A DNA stretch of 45,321 bases from an uncultured Ilumatobacter sp. (GCA_937905835.1 CALCXK010000023.1:1-45321); one strand, 5' to 3'; counted from the first letter of the stretch, positions 23,365 through 31,671 are shown. The notes: a model not told the origin generated them from the sequence alone. Program-made: numbers and translations.

Positions 23365-23856
23365 TCACCCCGATCGCGACCCGCGGGTGTGTCCGGCGAG
23401 TAATGCCATTTCGATGGCTGCCAACGTCGCTTCTTCACCAACGTTGTGGCCGCCTGCCGGTTCACTTCGAACCAATGCTTGGTCCATGTTCTCGACCGTG
23501 AGGATGCCCATCCCGATTGGGATGCCGGTGGTGATCTGCACCTGCATGATCCCCTGCGCACAACCCTGGGACACGATTTCGTAGTGCGTTGTCTCACCGC
23601 GAATCACGGCGCCCAACACGACAACAGCGTCGACCTCGCCCGACTCGATGAGCACGCGGGCGGCAAACGGCAACTCGAAGGCGCCGGGGGCCGAGGCGAC
23701 GCGCGCACTGGCACCCATGGCGCCGATGGCGCGATGCGCGCCTGCGGTGAGCCGCTCAACAATCTCGTTGTTCCAGCGAGCACTGATGACACCGACAACA
23801 AGGTCGGTGGCATCAAGTTCACGAGTGGGTGTAGGACGGGAATCAGGTGTGGCCAC
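23365..23856 (-). CDS. ribH: 6,7-dimethyl-8-ribityllumazine synthase
   Basis: A 163-residue lumazine synthase from the GTG at 23856. VVGVISARWNNEIVERL, the phosphate/substrate segment SAPGAFELPFAARVL, GAVIRGETTHYEIVS (catalytic His) and GIPIGMGILTVEN are all present. It condenses the pyrimidine with dihydroxybutanone phosphate and assembles into pentamers or capsids. The GTG starts two bases after the ribBA stop. An upstream ATG at 23913 would place 19 extra residues inside ribBA, so GTG 23856 is preferred. Third gene of the riboflavin operon. Confidence 0.93.
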   Translation of the reverse strand: MATPDSRPTPTRELDATDLVVGVISARWNNEIVERLTAGAHRAIGAMGASARVASAPGAFELPFAARVLIESGEVDAVVVLGAVIRGETTHYEIVSQGCAQGIMQVQITTGIPIGMGILTVENMDQALVRSEPAGGHNVGEEATLAAIEMALLAGHTRGSRSG

Positions 23857-23857
23857 G

Positions 23858-25090
23858 TCAGAGAACTTCCACGCTTGGCTCTGGGAAGTCGAGTAGATGA
23901 CCCATTCGCTCACGCTTCGTGCGCAGGTACTCGATGTTGTCGGGGTTCGGTATCGACTCCAGTTGCACCCGCTCGACGATCTCCAGACCGAAGCCTTCGA
24001 GACCTCCGTACTTCGCCGGGTTATTAGTGAGCAGACGCATCTGTGTCACGCCGAGGTCGACGAGGATTTGCGCCCCGATGCCGTACTCACGATTGTCGAC
24101 CGGAAGGCCAAGTTCGAGGTTGGCGTCGACCGTGTCGCGGCCTTGCTCCTGTAATTCGTACGCCCGCAGCTTGTGCCCGAGGCCAATGCCGCGGCCTTCA
24201 TGACCGCGCAGGTAGACGACAGCGCCATGACCCGCTTCAGCGATCTGGCGCATCGACGCTTCGAGTTGTGGGCCGCAATCGCAGCGGCGTGAGCCGAACA
24301 CGTCGCCGGTCAAGCATTCGCTGTGGACGCGCACGAGTGCCGGCTCGCCACTGGTGAGGTCCCCAACGGTGAAGGCGAGGTGTTCGATGCCGTCGAGAGT
24401 CGACTCGAAGGCATGGCAAGTGAACTGCCCCCACTCGGTTGGCATGTTCGCCTCGGCGATACGCCGAACCAACTTCTCGTTACGACGGCGATGACGGATC
24501 AAGTCGGCAATCGTGATCATCACCAGGCCGTGCTCGGCAGCGAACTCGGTGAGCTCGGGAACCCGCGCCATCTCGACCTTGTCGGCCGTGACGATCTCGC
24601 ACAGCAGCCCGGCGGGCTCGAGGCCTGCAAGCATCGGGAGGTCGACGGACGCTTCGGTGTGGCCGGCGCGCTTCAACACGCCACCGGCCCTCGCTTCGAG
24701 CGGAAGTATGTGGCCTGGTCGTGCGAGGTCGTCCGGTTTGGTGCTGTCATTGACCAGCGCTTGGATCGTGGCCGAGCGATCGCCTGCGCTGATGCCGGTC
24801 GATGTCCCGTACTTGTAGTCCACGCTGACGAGGAAGGCGGTCTGCATGCTCTCGGTGTTCTCGACAACCATCGGGTCGAGCCGAAGTTCACGGGCGCGTT
24901 CGCTCGTGATCGCCGTGCACAGAAAACCTGAGGTGTGGTGCAAGAAGAACGCCACTTTCTCGGGCGTGGCGAACTGGGCGGCCATGATCAGGTCACCCTC
25001 GTTCTCTCGGTCTTCGTCGTCGACCACGATGACGATCTCGCCGTTGCGAACCGCTTCGATTGCTTCGTCAACCGTGTTGAACGCGTTCAT
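23858..25090 (-). CDS. ribBA: Bifunctional DHBP synthase / GTP cyclohydrolase II
   Basis: A 410-residue fusion. The first ~200 residues are RibB: DDEDRENEGDLIMAAQ (24-39), FLHHTSGFLC, GTSTGISAGDRSATI and RAGHTEASVD. The rest is RibA: the zinc motif CLTGDVFGSRRCDCGPQLE, YLRGHEGRGIGL, the LKAYELQ-like RAYELQEQGRDTVDAN, and LLTNNPAKYGGLEGFGLEIVERV. It supplies both precursors of riboflavin, from ribulose 5-phosphate and from GTP. I chose ATG 25090, which overlaps the ribE stop as ATGA. A further start at 25129 lies inside ribE. Confidence 0.95.
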   Translation of the reverse strand: MNAFNTVDEAIEAVRNGEIVIVVDDEDRENEGDLIMAAQFATPEKVAFFLHHTSGFLCTAITSERARELRLDPMVVENTESMQTAFLVSVDYKYGTSTGISAGDRSATIQALVNDSTKPDDLARPGHILPLEARAGGVLKRAGHTEASVDLPMLAGLEPAGLLCEIVTADKVEMARVPELTEFAAEHGLVMITIADLIRHRRRNEKLVRRIAEANMPTEWGQFTCHAFESTLDGIEHLAFTVGDLTSGEPALVRVHSECLTGDVFGSRRCDCGPQLEASMRQIAEAGHGAVVYLRGHEGRGIGLGHKLRAYELQEQGRDTVDANLELGLPVDNREYGIGAQILVDLGVTQMRLLTNNPAKYGGLEGFGLEIVERVQLESIPNPDNIEYLRTKRERMGHLLDFPEPSVEVL

Positions 25091-25707
25091 GATGTCGCCT
25101 CGGTGTTGGACTTCGGACCGGTGTGCCACGCGATCAGCTTCTCGATGTGCTTGGCGGTGACGTCGACTTCGAGGTTGACGAGGCCGCCCGGGCCCTTGTC
25201 GGACAGCGTGGTCACCGCTTCGGTGTGCGGGATGATCGCCACAGTGAAGCCATCGTCGAAGACGTCGACAACGGTCAGGCTGATGCCATCGACTGTGATC
25301 GAACCCTTCTCGACGACATAGCGCAAGAGCTCGCGATGCATCTGGATCTGGAGATTGGGGGCGGGCTCGATGATCGTCCCGACCGCATCAACGTGCCCGA
25401 GAACGAGATGTCCGCCGAGACGGTCTTGGAGCCGAACCGGTCGTTCGAGGTTGACCGAATCGCCAGGGCTGAGCGATCCGAGGTTCGTTCGGTCGAACGT
25501 CTCCTCGCTGACGTCAGCAGCCCACCATCCATCGGCACCAGCGTCTGAGGCTTTCCATTCGACGACCGTCAGGCAGCACCCATTGACGGCAATCGAGGCG
25601 CCGAGCGACGCATCTGTCAGAACGTTGTTCGCCTTGATCCGCAGGCGAGCACCATGACGATCCAGTTCGATGATTTCGCCGAGTTCTTCCACGATTCCCG
25701 TGAACAT
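25087..25707 (-). CDS. ribE: Riboflavin synthase alpha chain
   Basis: A 206-residue protein with two lumazine-binding repeats. The first begins MFTGIVEELGEI and ends with NGCCLTVVEW; the second contains GGHLVLGHVDAVGTI and DGISLTVVDVFDDGFTVAIIPHT. It dismutates two lumazines into riboflavin. The ATG at 25707 is preceded by GGGAGA on the minus strand. It is the first gene of ribE-ribBA-ribH, behind an FMN riboswitch about 140 bp upstream. There is no ribD in this operon, so the deaminase/reductase must be elsewhere. Confidence 0.95.
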   Translation of the reverse strand: MFTGIVEELGEIIELDRHGARLRIKANNVLTDASLGASIAVNGCCLTVVEWKASDAGADGWWAADVSEETFDRTNLGSLSPGDSVNLERPVRLQDRLGGHLVLGHVDAVGTIIEPAPNLQIQMHRELLRYVVEKGSITVDGISLTVVDVFDDGFTVAIIPHTEAVTTLSDKGPGGLVNLEVDVTAKHIEKLIAWHTGPKSNTEATS

Positions 25708-25843
25708 TTTGGTTGTCTCCCAGTTCGAGCGCCCACAGGTGTAGACGCAGTCTCTGAGGATCCGGGAGCGGCCGTTCCAAGCGTGTGTACAGGCAGGGCA
25801 GGCCGCCCCGCCGGTACGTCGGCGCAGGCAGACGCACCCGTCT

Positions 25844-25988
25844 CCCTCGCTACCATCCGGACTCTGACCGTCGGCTCCTGAATTTCACAGGATCAGTCCT
25901 CAACGCTCTGGCTTTTTCGGTTGCCAGGTCTGTTGAGGAGTCGTGGGCTCTCACCACCGGTTGGGGATTACACCCGACCCCGCGAGGG
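25844..25988 (-). promoter_or_regulatory. FMN riboswitch (RFN element)
   Basis: Read on the minus strand, the region contains the conserved blocks of the RFN element in order: GGGGTCGGGTGTAATCCCC, AACCGGTGGT, AGCCCACGA, then after a variable arm GATCCTGTGAAATTCAGGA, GCCGACGGTCAGAGTCCGG and ATGG. The closing P1 stem forms between CCCTCGC and GCGAGGG at the two ends. It should bind FMN and shut off the ribE-ribBA-ribH transcript. The 136 bp between it and ribE must hold the expression platform: GC-rich self-complementary stretches are present, but no clear T-tract terminator, so control of ribosome access is likely. Confidence 0.95.
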
Positions 25989-26066
25989 CTCGCGGATGGC
26001 CGAGATGCTAACGCAAGTGGATCTCACTGCCATTCTCGAGCTCTGACGTTTCCCCGTTCGTCGTTC

Positions 26067-26096
26067 GCGTGAGGTAGGCGCACACCTACCTCACGC
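26067..26096 (-). terminator. 12-bp perfect hairpin at the end of the APH-like gene
   Basis: GCGTGAGGTAGG (26067-26078), a six-base loop, and the exact complement CCTACCTCACGC. On the minus strand the 5' arm encodes the last two codons and the TAG of the phosphotransferase-like gene. There is no T-tract. Its placement suggests termination or 3'-end protection, and it also separates that gene from the riboflavin operon. Confidence 0.6.
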
Positions 26097-26823
26097 CTGT
26101 ACTGAAGCGTTTGCGGAGTGCACCAACATTGGCTCGCTCACCTGGCGTGATGCCGGCATCAGCAAGGCGGTGATCACAAGCAACTGCGATAAACGGGTCG
26201 ATCTCGCCACTCCCACGTGCTCGCTTGAAGGCAGCAGCGAACACGCGCAGCCCCAACTGATCGCGACGTCCGCTCACATCAAATGTGATGATCTCTACAA
26301 AGGTAAGCGCAGCGTCGAATCCCGACGGGCCGCCGGACGCATCGGTCCAACCGATCACGACCGGCCCATCAGCGGTCAGCATCACGTTCATCGGATGAAG
26401 ATTGAGATGCAGGACGCTGTCGTCGCGACGCTGTTCTGCCGCCGCCGTGGTCGGCGTGACCATCCACTCAGGAGCGACGATGTCGTTGACCTGGCGTTGG
26501 ACCTGCGCCAGCAGGCGTGCGTGGGCGAAGAGCTTCCACGGCCGTTGTGTAAGGTCATCGAGCAGCGTGACGCCGTCAATGCGTTCCATCACGATGTCAC
26601 GCGCAGGGTCGTCGAGTGGGCGGAGGTCGAAGACTTCCGGAACGCGCACTCCGTGACCAGCCCTGGACTGCTCGAACATGAACCGCATCACCCGCGTCTC
26701 GTAGGTGACGACGTTGTTCGGCACGCGATATCGGCGGAGCACCTTGCCATCACCGATGTCGAACACATCGACCGCGCGGCCACTCGCCAGTAACGGGCCC
26801 GGAGTGTCGCCGCTCAGGGTCAT
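26086..26823 (-). CDS. APH-fold phosphotransferase-like protein, catalytic residues replaced
   Basis: A 245-residue protein with the aminoglycoside phosphotransferase/choline kinase fold: VLRRYRVPN in the N-lobe, a helix with YETRVMRFMFEQ, and IVMERIDGVTLLDDLTQRPWKL. The catalytic loop reads HLNLHPMNVML (139-149), where family members have H-[GL]-D-x-H-P-x-N, so the catalytic Asp is Asn141. The metal-binding Asp of the following IDW motif is Gly158 (VVIGWTDA). With both replaced, kinase activity is doubtful. The ATG at 26823 lies one base after the stop of the desulfurase-like gene upstream, so the two are co-translated. It may act as a binding or regulatory partner. A recent inactivation is the alternative. 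Confidence 0.75.
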   Translation of the reverse strand: MTLSGDTPGPLLASGRAVDVFDIGDGKVLRRYRVPNNVVTYETRVMRFMFEQSRAGHGVRVPEVFDLRPLDDPARDIVMERIDGVTLLDDLTQRPWKLFAHARLLAQVQRQVNDIVAPEWMVTPTTAAAEQRRDDSVLHLNLHPMNVMLTADGPVVIGWTDASGGPSGFDAALTFVEIITFDVSGRRDQLGLRVFAAAFKRARGSGEIDPFIAVACDHRLADAGITPGERANVGALRKRFSTGVR

Positions 26824-26824
26824 G

Positions 26825-28072
26825 TCATCCGAACACGTCATCGAGAGCGTTGAGCGCCCGGTCGATGTCGGTCTGGCCGGTGTAGTGCACGAACGAGAGC
26901 CGAACGACGCCACGATCGACGTCGACACCCAGGCCATCGAGGACCCGGACGGCGTAGTAGTCGCTTGCGCTCGTCTGCACGCCACCCTGGACGAGTGCAC
27001 TGGCAACCGCTGCGGGCTCTTGTTCGAGCGGGAGGAACGCAATCGTCGGGCAACGGTGCCCGGGGGCAGCATCGAGTGAAGCTGGACCGAGCAACCGGAC
27101 GTCGTCACGGCCAGAGAGCGCGTCGAGTAGCTGTGGGGTGAGCGAGTCTTCCTGTTCCCGCCAGAGCGACGAGACGTTGGCGCAGGCCACACGGAGCGAA
27201 TCGCCGTCACGACCACCGTGCGCACCGTGCAAAAGTTCGACGTAGTCGAGGACCGCGCCAGCGCACGCCACCTGCGCGTGATCGGGGCCCGCCGGGCTCA
27301 GCTTCTTGTCCGGGAACCCAGCGTTAAAGAAGTGCGCTTGATTGGGCAGCTCGTCGAGCAAGCCGTTCCGGACAACCATCAGACCCTGATGCACCGAATA
27401 CGTCTTGTACAGGCTGAAAAGATACACGTCGGCGCCGAGGGCAGCGACGTCAGGGATGCTGTGCGGAGCGAACGACACGCCGTCAACGATCACTCGTGCG
27501 CCGACGCCGTGAGCCAGCCCGGTGATCTTGGCGACGTCGTTTTCCTGACCGACGATGTTTGATGCGTGCGGAACGGTGACCAGTTTCGTTGCTGGCGAGA
27601 GCAGCGACGCGAACTGATCGATATCGAGGAGGCCGGTGTCGGGGTCGGTTCGCCATTCCTTGATGGTGGCGCCGACGCGCTCAGCCATCCGGCGGGCAGC
27701 ACCCGTGTTTGCTTCGTGGTCCTGATTGGTCACGATCACTTCGTCTCCAGCGCCGAGCAGGCTACTGAAGGCCTCGGCCAGCACGTACGTGTTCATCGAC
27801 GTCGACGGGCCAAAGACGACCTCGTCGGTGGCCACCCCGAGTGCCTCTGCCCAGCGCTCGCGGGAGCGATCCATCTGATTGCCGGCGCGCGCCGATGAAC
27901 CGAACTCGGAATACGGCTGCACCTTTGTGTCGGTGTAGTAGGCGGTCAATGCGTCGATCGTCTGCCGGCAGGCAAACGAACCGCCGGCATTCTCGAAGAA
28001 CGACTGCGCGTTGTTGTCTGTTGACACGAACGCTGGGAACTGAGAACGGACAAGCGTGAGGTCAAGTGGCAC
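26825..28072 (-). CDS. Cysteine desulfurase-like class V aminotransferase
   Basis: A 415-residue PLP enzyme of the VC1184-type subfamily of cysteine desulfurase-like proteins. It begins with FPAF and FFENAGGS. H119 in NQDHEAN stacks on the cofactor, D197 in VDGVSFAPH binds the pyridine nitrogen, and Lys223 in FSLYKTYSVHQG forms the Schiff base. The C-terminal domain ends with VRLSFVHYTGQTDIDRAL. The flexible loop with the active-site Cys of true SufS/IscS is not obvious, so sulfur transfer is unproven. ATG start at 28072. It shares a transcript with the degenerate APH-like gene and stands apart from any Fe-S assembly operon. Confidence 0.87.
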   Translation of the reverse strand: MPLDLTLVRSQFPAFVSTDNNAQSFFENAGGSFACRQTIDALTAYYTDTKVQPYSEFGSSARAGNQMDRSRERWAEALGVATDEVVFGPSTSMNTYVLAEAFSSLLGAGDEVIVTNQDHEANTGAARRMAERVGATIKEWRTDPDTGLLDIDQFASLLSPATKLVTVPHASNIVGQENDVAKITGLAHGVGARVIVDGVSFAPHSIPDVAALGADVYLFSLYKTYSVHQGLMVVRNGLLDELPNQAHFFNAGFPDKKLSPAGPDHAQVACAGAVLDYVELLHGAHGGRDGDSLRVACANVSSLWREQEDSLTPQLLDALSGRDDVRLLGPASLDAAPGHRCPTIAFLPLEQEPAAVASALVQGGVQTSASDYYAVRVLDGLGVDVDRGVVRLSFVHYTGQTDIDRALNALDDVFG

Positions 28073-28277
28073 GCAGCCACCGTACCGTGCCCAGTTCGCA
28101 GCGAACTCTCGCCTTCGATACCGAAATACTCACAGCCAAAAGCGGCCTGCGCCGCGCCGGCACGACTCGCAAGGGTCACTACATTCGCGCCCGTGTCTGG
28201 AGCACTTCTACAACGTGGAGTGGCAACAGGATCCCTCTCGGCGTAGGTGTCACCTTCGTCGAACTAGTCCGCCGCCT

Positions 28278-28880
28278 CTAGGAACCGTTGCGAGGATCAA
28301 GCAGTGTGGTTGGGGCGAAGACGACGTCGTTGAACCGCGCCGTGCATCCGTTCCCAGTCGGCGACTGCGTGAGGAATCCCACACGCATGGGCAACGCGGG
28401 GCTGCGTAACGCAAAGAGTCGAGACAGCACCCACAACGACGTTCCGTCCAGGCCGCTGCGCGCGTAGTGAAAAGCCAGGGCCGTCCCGAAGCGAGAGATG
28501 CGCACGCGGACCGTATTGCCCCCGACTGCCGGTTCGTTTGAGTCGTCGGAAACCCCGCGCGTCACAACGGTGACGACCATCGGCTGGCCCGTCGGATCGC
28601 GCTCGAAACACAGCTTCGCCCAATCGTCGGCTGTTTGATAGACGAACAGAACACCTGCATCGAAGGTAGCTGCAAAGTCAACGTTGATTGTCGCCGCGAG
28701 CTGAAAGTCGCCGCTGACTCGACACATCAAGGCGGGGGCATTCGAAACTCGCGCCGGCCCGGCAGGGTCGTTGAACCAGTCAGTTTTCGGCGCTGCTTGC
28801 ATCGTCAGCGTGCCGCTTTCAACGGACGCGTTACCGACGTCGTCGAGCCAATCGAGTTGGGGAAGGTCGGAGAGCTGCAT
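28278..28880 (-). CDS. DUF1349 domain protein (concanavalin-like fold)
   Basis: A 200-residue protein matching the DUF1349 pattern: DWLDDVGNASVESGTLTMQA, KTDWFNDPAG, DFQLAATINVDFAATFDAGVLFVYQTADDWAKLCFERDP, and the terminal VGFLTQSPTGNGCTARFNDV. The fold resembles concanavalin-type carbohydrate-binding beta-sandwiches. The function of cytosolic members is unknown. It has no signal peptide. The ATG at 28880 shares a base with the TGA of the truncated nitrilase (TGATG), so it was the second gene of a coupled pair whose first member is now damaged. Confidence 0.82.
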   Translation of the reverse strand: MQLSDLPQLDWLDDVGNASVESGTLTMQAAPKTDWFNDPAGPARVSNAPALMCRVSGDFQLAATINVDFAATFDAGVLFVYQTADDWAKLCFERDPTGQPMVVTVVTRGVSDDSNEPAVGGNTVRVRISRFGTALAFHYARSGLDGTSLWVLSRLFALRSPALPMRVGFLTQSPTGNGCTARFNDVVFAPTTLLDPRNGS

Positions 28881-29212
28881 CAGATGAACCGTGCCGGGTT
28901 GCCGTCGACCGCCAACTGGAGGACGGTGGGCCGCGAGTAGTGACCTGCCGGGTCGAAGTTCTGCTGTTCGGCTCGAAGGAGCGCAATGTCGTTGTCGAGG
29001 TAGATCGAGAACGCCGCCTTCTGGGCCGGATCGTCGGACGTCGACGCGTCGCTGAAGTCGGCCCACACTGGAGAGCCGGGGACGGACGCCTCGGGGAATG
29101 CAATGAGCTTGGCACCGTTGGCGGCCGCCTCACCCAAGGCTTCGAGCACCTTGTCGAGGGTGGCCTCACCCTGCATGAAGGCGAGGGCAAGCTGGGCCGA
29201 CGCAACTCTCAT
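28880..29212 (-). pseudogene. Internally deleted nitrilase/carbon-nitrogen hydrolase
   Basis: The 110-codon frame starts like a nitrilase: MRVASAQLALAFMQG, EAAANGAKLIAFPEASVPG (holding the first catalytic Glu) and SPVWADF, as far as AFSIYLDND. It then jumps to the C-terminal end of the same family, AEQQNFDPAGHYSRP and TVLQLAVDGNPARF. About 200 central residues are missing, including the catalytic Lys and Cys, without loss of frame. The product cannot hydrolyse nitriles or amides. The reading frame and the stop/start overlap with the DUF1349 gene are preserved, so the deletion may be recent, or the short protein may now serve only to keep that gene translated. Confidence 0.8.
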
Positions 29213-29398
29213 CGATCGCGACAGTACCGGGCTCCGTCCGGGTGTGTGGCGCGCGGTCAAGCTCGTCGTAGTTTGGGCCACTGTCCGAGCAAAGCTCCCT
29301 ACGGGGATCGGCGGCGGCATGCTCACGGTCAGCTGATCAGGGCGCTCGGGAGCGACGCTCAGTTGCTGTCTGACCCCAGAGAAGAGTAATCCTGGGTG

Positions 29399-30562
29399 AT
29401 GGACATTGATGTCGGAGCAGTTGACCACGCCCTCACAACCACGCGGGCGGTACGCCGGCGGCTCGACTTCGAGCGGGCCGTTGACGACCAGATCATCCTC
29501 GACTGCATCGACGTGGCCGAGCAGGCGCCGACCGGCGGAAACCTGTCGAGCCGACGCTGGTTGGTGATCCGCGAACCACGGTTGAAGCAGGCGCTCGCCG
29601 ATCTGTACATGGCGGGCGCAGGGCAGTGGATGGCGGGCGCCGCCGACCGCCTCGAAGGCACCGGCCACCCACAGGAGAAGAACATGGCGTCGGCGAAGTA
29701 CCTCGCTGAGCATCTTGCGGACGTGCCTGCCATCGTGATCCCCACCATCATCGGGCGCCACGATGGCAGCGGGCGTCCGGGTCTGTTCGATTCAGTCATC
29801 CAGTCCGGGTGGAGCTTCTGTGTCGCGCTTCGCGCGCGTGGCCTCGGTACAGCCTGGGTCACCGCGGCGCTCGCCGACCAGGACAGCGTCAAGGAACTCC
29901 TCGGCATCCCCAACAACATGACCGAGATCGCGATGTTCCCCGTGGCCTGGACAAAGGGCACCGACTTCTCGCCGGCACCTCGGCCACCGGCGCGGACCGT
30001 CACCTTCTTCGACGGTTGGGGGCGGACCTTCGAATCAGGTCCGAGTGACCCGGTTCGCCTCGTCGACGGACCTGGCACTGTGGCCGAGATCGACATCGAC
30101 GCGCAGGCCTCGGTGATCTGGCCATTCCTCACCGACATCAACCTGTCATCGCGATTCAGCAACGAGTTCCAAGGTGCCGAATGGGTCGACGACACCCTGA
30201 TCGACGGTCAGCCGGTCGTTGGTTCGTCATTCGTCGGCACCAACGAGAACCCGTCATTCGGTGAGTTCACGGTGCCGTCGTTTATCGACGCGTACGAACC
30301 CGACGTCGCGTTCGGTTGGCGCACCTCGTCGATCGACAGGCCCGGCGCTCGGTGGCGTTTCGAAATCGAGCCGAACGGGTCCGGGTCGCGGCTGCGTTAC
30401 ACAGCGACACTGGGGCCCGGGCCGTCAGGCTTGACCATGGCCATCGAGTCAATGCCCGACAAGGAGCACCGGATCATCTTCCGACGCATCGAAGGCCTGC
30501 AGGCCGACATGCGCAAGGTGGTCGTCGGCATTAAGCAGCTCGCTGAAGCTGTCGAGCCATGA
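29399..30562 (+). CDS. Nitroreductase-SRPBCC fusion protein
   Basis: A 387-residue two-domain protein. Residues ~8-205 are a nitroreductase-family FMN domain: TTRAVRRRLDF, EQAPTGGNLSSRRWLVI, SGWSFCVALRARGLGTAWVT and LGIPNNMTEIAMFPVAW. Residues ~228-370 are a START/SRPBCC (polyketide cyclase-like) domain: AEIDIDAQASVIWPFLTDINLSSRFSNEF, DAYEPDVAFGWRTS, WRFEIEPNGSGSRLRY. The second domain probably binds a hydrophobic substrate delivered to or received from the flavin site. Start ATG 29399; GTG 29396 is one codon earlier. The stop overlaps the LLM gene start as ATGA, so the two are co-translated. Substrate unknown. Confidence 0.85.
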   Translation: MDIDVGAVDHALTTTRAVRRRLDFERAVDDQIILDCIDVAEQAPTGGNLSSRRWLVIREPRLKQALADLYMAGAGQWMAGAADRLEGTGHPQEKNMASAKYLAEHLADVPAIVIPTIIGRHDGSGRPGLFDSVIQSGWSFCVALRARGLGTAWVTAALADQDSVKELLGIPNNMTEIAMFPVAWTKGTDFSPAPRPPARTVTFFDGWGRTFESGPSDPVRLVDGPGTVAEIDIDAQASVIWPFLTDINLSSRFSNEFQGAEWVDDTLIDGQPVVGSSFVGTNENPSFGEFTVPSFIDAYEPDVAFGWRTSSIDRPGARWRFEIEPNGSGSRLRYTATLGPGPSGLTMAIESMPDKEHRIIFRRIEGLQADMRKVVVGIKQLAEAVEP

Positions 30563-31623
30563 CACTGCGGCTCGGAATCAGTGCGGTGCCAACGAGTCCG
30601 GCCGCGATCGACTACGTGGTCGAAGCCGATCGGCTCGGCGTCGATTCCGTGTGGGTCCCGGAGTTCTGGGGGTATGACGCATTGACGCCGCTCGGGGCGC
30701 TCGCCATGCGCACCGAACACATTCGACTGTGCACCGGCATCGTCCAACTTGGCTCTCGGACACCCACGATGCTCGCGATGTCGGCGCTCTCCCTGCAGGC
30801 GTTGTCGGCGAACGATGCGCACCCCGCCGGTCGCTTTGTCTTGGGCATCGGTACGAGCGGGCCGCAGGTTGTCGAGGGCTGGCACGGCGTGCCGTTCGCC
30901 CGGCCGATACAGCGAACGCGCGAGACCATTGACATCGTGCGTGCCGCGATGGCCGGCGGGAAGGTCAGCTACGACGGTGACATTTTTCAGCTACCACTGC
31001 CCGGTGGTGAGGGTCGGGCGCTGCGGTCTGCGGCGCCGCCCGCCTCGGTACCGATTCACATCGCGTCGCTCGGCCCCGCCAACTTGCGACTGACCGGCGA
31101 ACTCGCCGACGGCTGGATCGGCAACTCGTTCTTCTGTCCGACAGGCAACGTGTTTCTCGACGACATCGCGGCCGGTGCCATCGCTGCTGGACGGACCCTC
31201 GCTGATATCGAGATCAACGTCGGTGTGGGCTGCGAGTTCACCGGCGATTCAGACGGGGAGTTTGAAGCAGCCGGCCGTCGCCATGCCGCGGGCTTCGCCT
31301 TCACCTTCGGCGCGATGGGTTCGAAGGACGCGAACTTCTACAACAACGCCTTCGGTAAACAGGGCTACGGCGACGACGTTGCCGCTGTACAGGAGCTGTG
31401 GTTAGCCGGCGACCGCGAGGGTGCAGGGGCGCGTGTCCCGATCGAGATCGGCCTGGGCCAGAACCTCATTGGGCCACCCGACGAGATCCTGCGGCGGCTC
31501 CGCGAGTACGCCAACGCCGGTGTCGATGTCCTGCGAGTGGGCGCAATGGGCGACACCCTCGACGAACAGGTCGCCAACCTCGGCCAGCTGATGGACCTGA
31601 TCAACACCGTCAACGCAGACTGA
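30559..31623 (+). CDS. LLM class F420-dependent oxidoreductase
   Basis: A 354-residue luciferase-like monooxygenase-fold protein: ADRLGVDSVWVPEFWGYDALTPLGALA, RLCTGIVQLGSRTP, GRFVLGIGTSGPQVVEGWHG and HIASLGPANLRLTGELADGW. This pattern is typical of F420-dependent oxidoreductases of actinobacteria, although FMN use cannot be excluded from sequence alone. Its ATG overlaps the stop of the nitroreductase-SRPBCC fusion. A hydride-transfer LLM enzyme tied to a flavin reductase with its own ligand-binding domain suggests two steps on one hydrophobic substrate. It ends 2 bp before a strong palindrome shared with the convergent kinase gene. Confidence 0.88.
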   Translation: MTLRLGISAVPTSPAAIDYVVEADRLGVDSVWVPEFWGYDALTPLGALAMRTEHIRLCTGIVQLGSRTPTMLAMSALSLQALSANDAHPAGRFVLGIGTSGPQVVEGWHGVPFARPIQRTRETIDIVRAAMAGGKVSYDGDIFQLPLPGGEGRALRSAAPPASVPIHIASLGPANLRLTGELADGWIGNSFFCPTGNVFLDDIAAGAIAAGRTLADIEINVGVGCEFTGDSDGEFEAAGRRHAAGFAFTFGAMGSKDANFYNNAFGKQGYGDDVAAVQELWLAGDREGAGARVPIEIGLGQNLIGPPDEILRRLREYANAGVDVLRVGAMGDTLDEQVANLGQLMDLINTVNAD

Positions 31624-31625
31624 CT

Positions 31626-31671
31626 TGTCACACTTTGGTCTGACCGAAGCGTGACAGACCGGAGTGTGACA
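31626..31671. terminator. Palindrome between convergent genes
   Basis: TGTCACACTTTGGTCTG (31626-31642) pairs with CAGACCGGAGTGTGACA (31655-31671) at 15 of 17 positions, with a 12-base loop. It fills almost the whole gap between the stops of the LLM gene and the PfkB gene, so it is a likely bidirectional terminator without a T-tract. Confidence 0.6.

Noticed and set aside
28073..28277. Possible small gene between the DUF1349 and desulfurase-like genes
   Set aside because: Frames lack family similarity. The stretch is better explained as the promoter region of the desulfurase-like gene.
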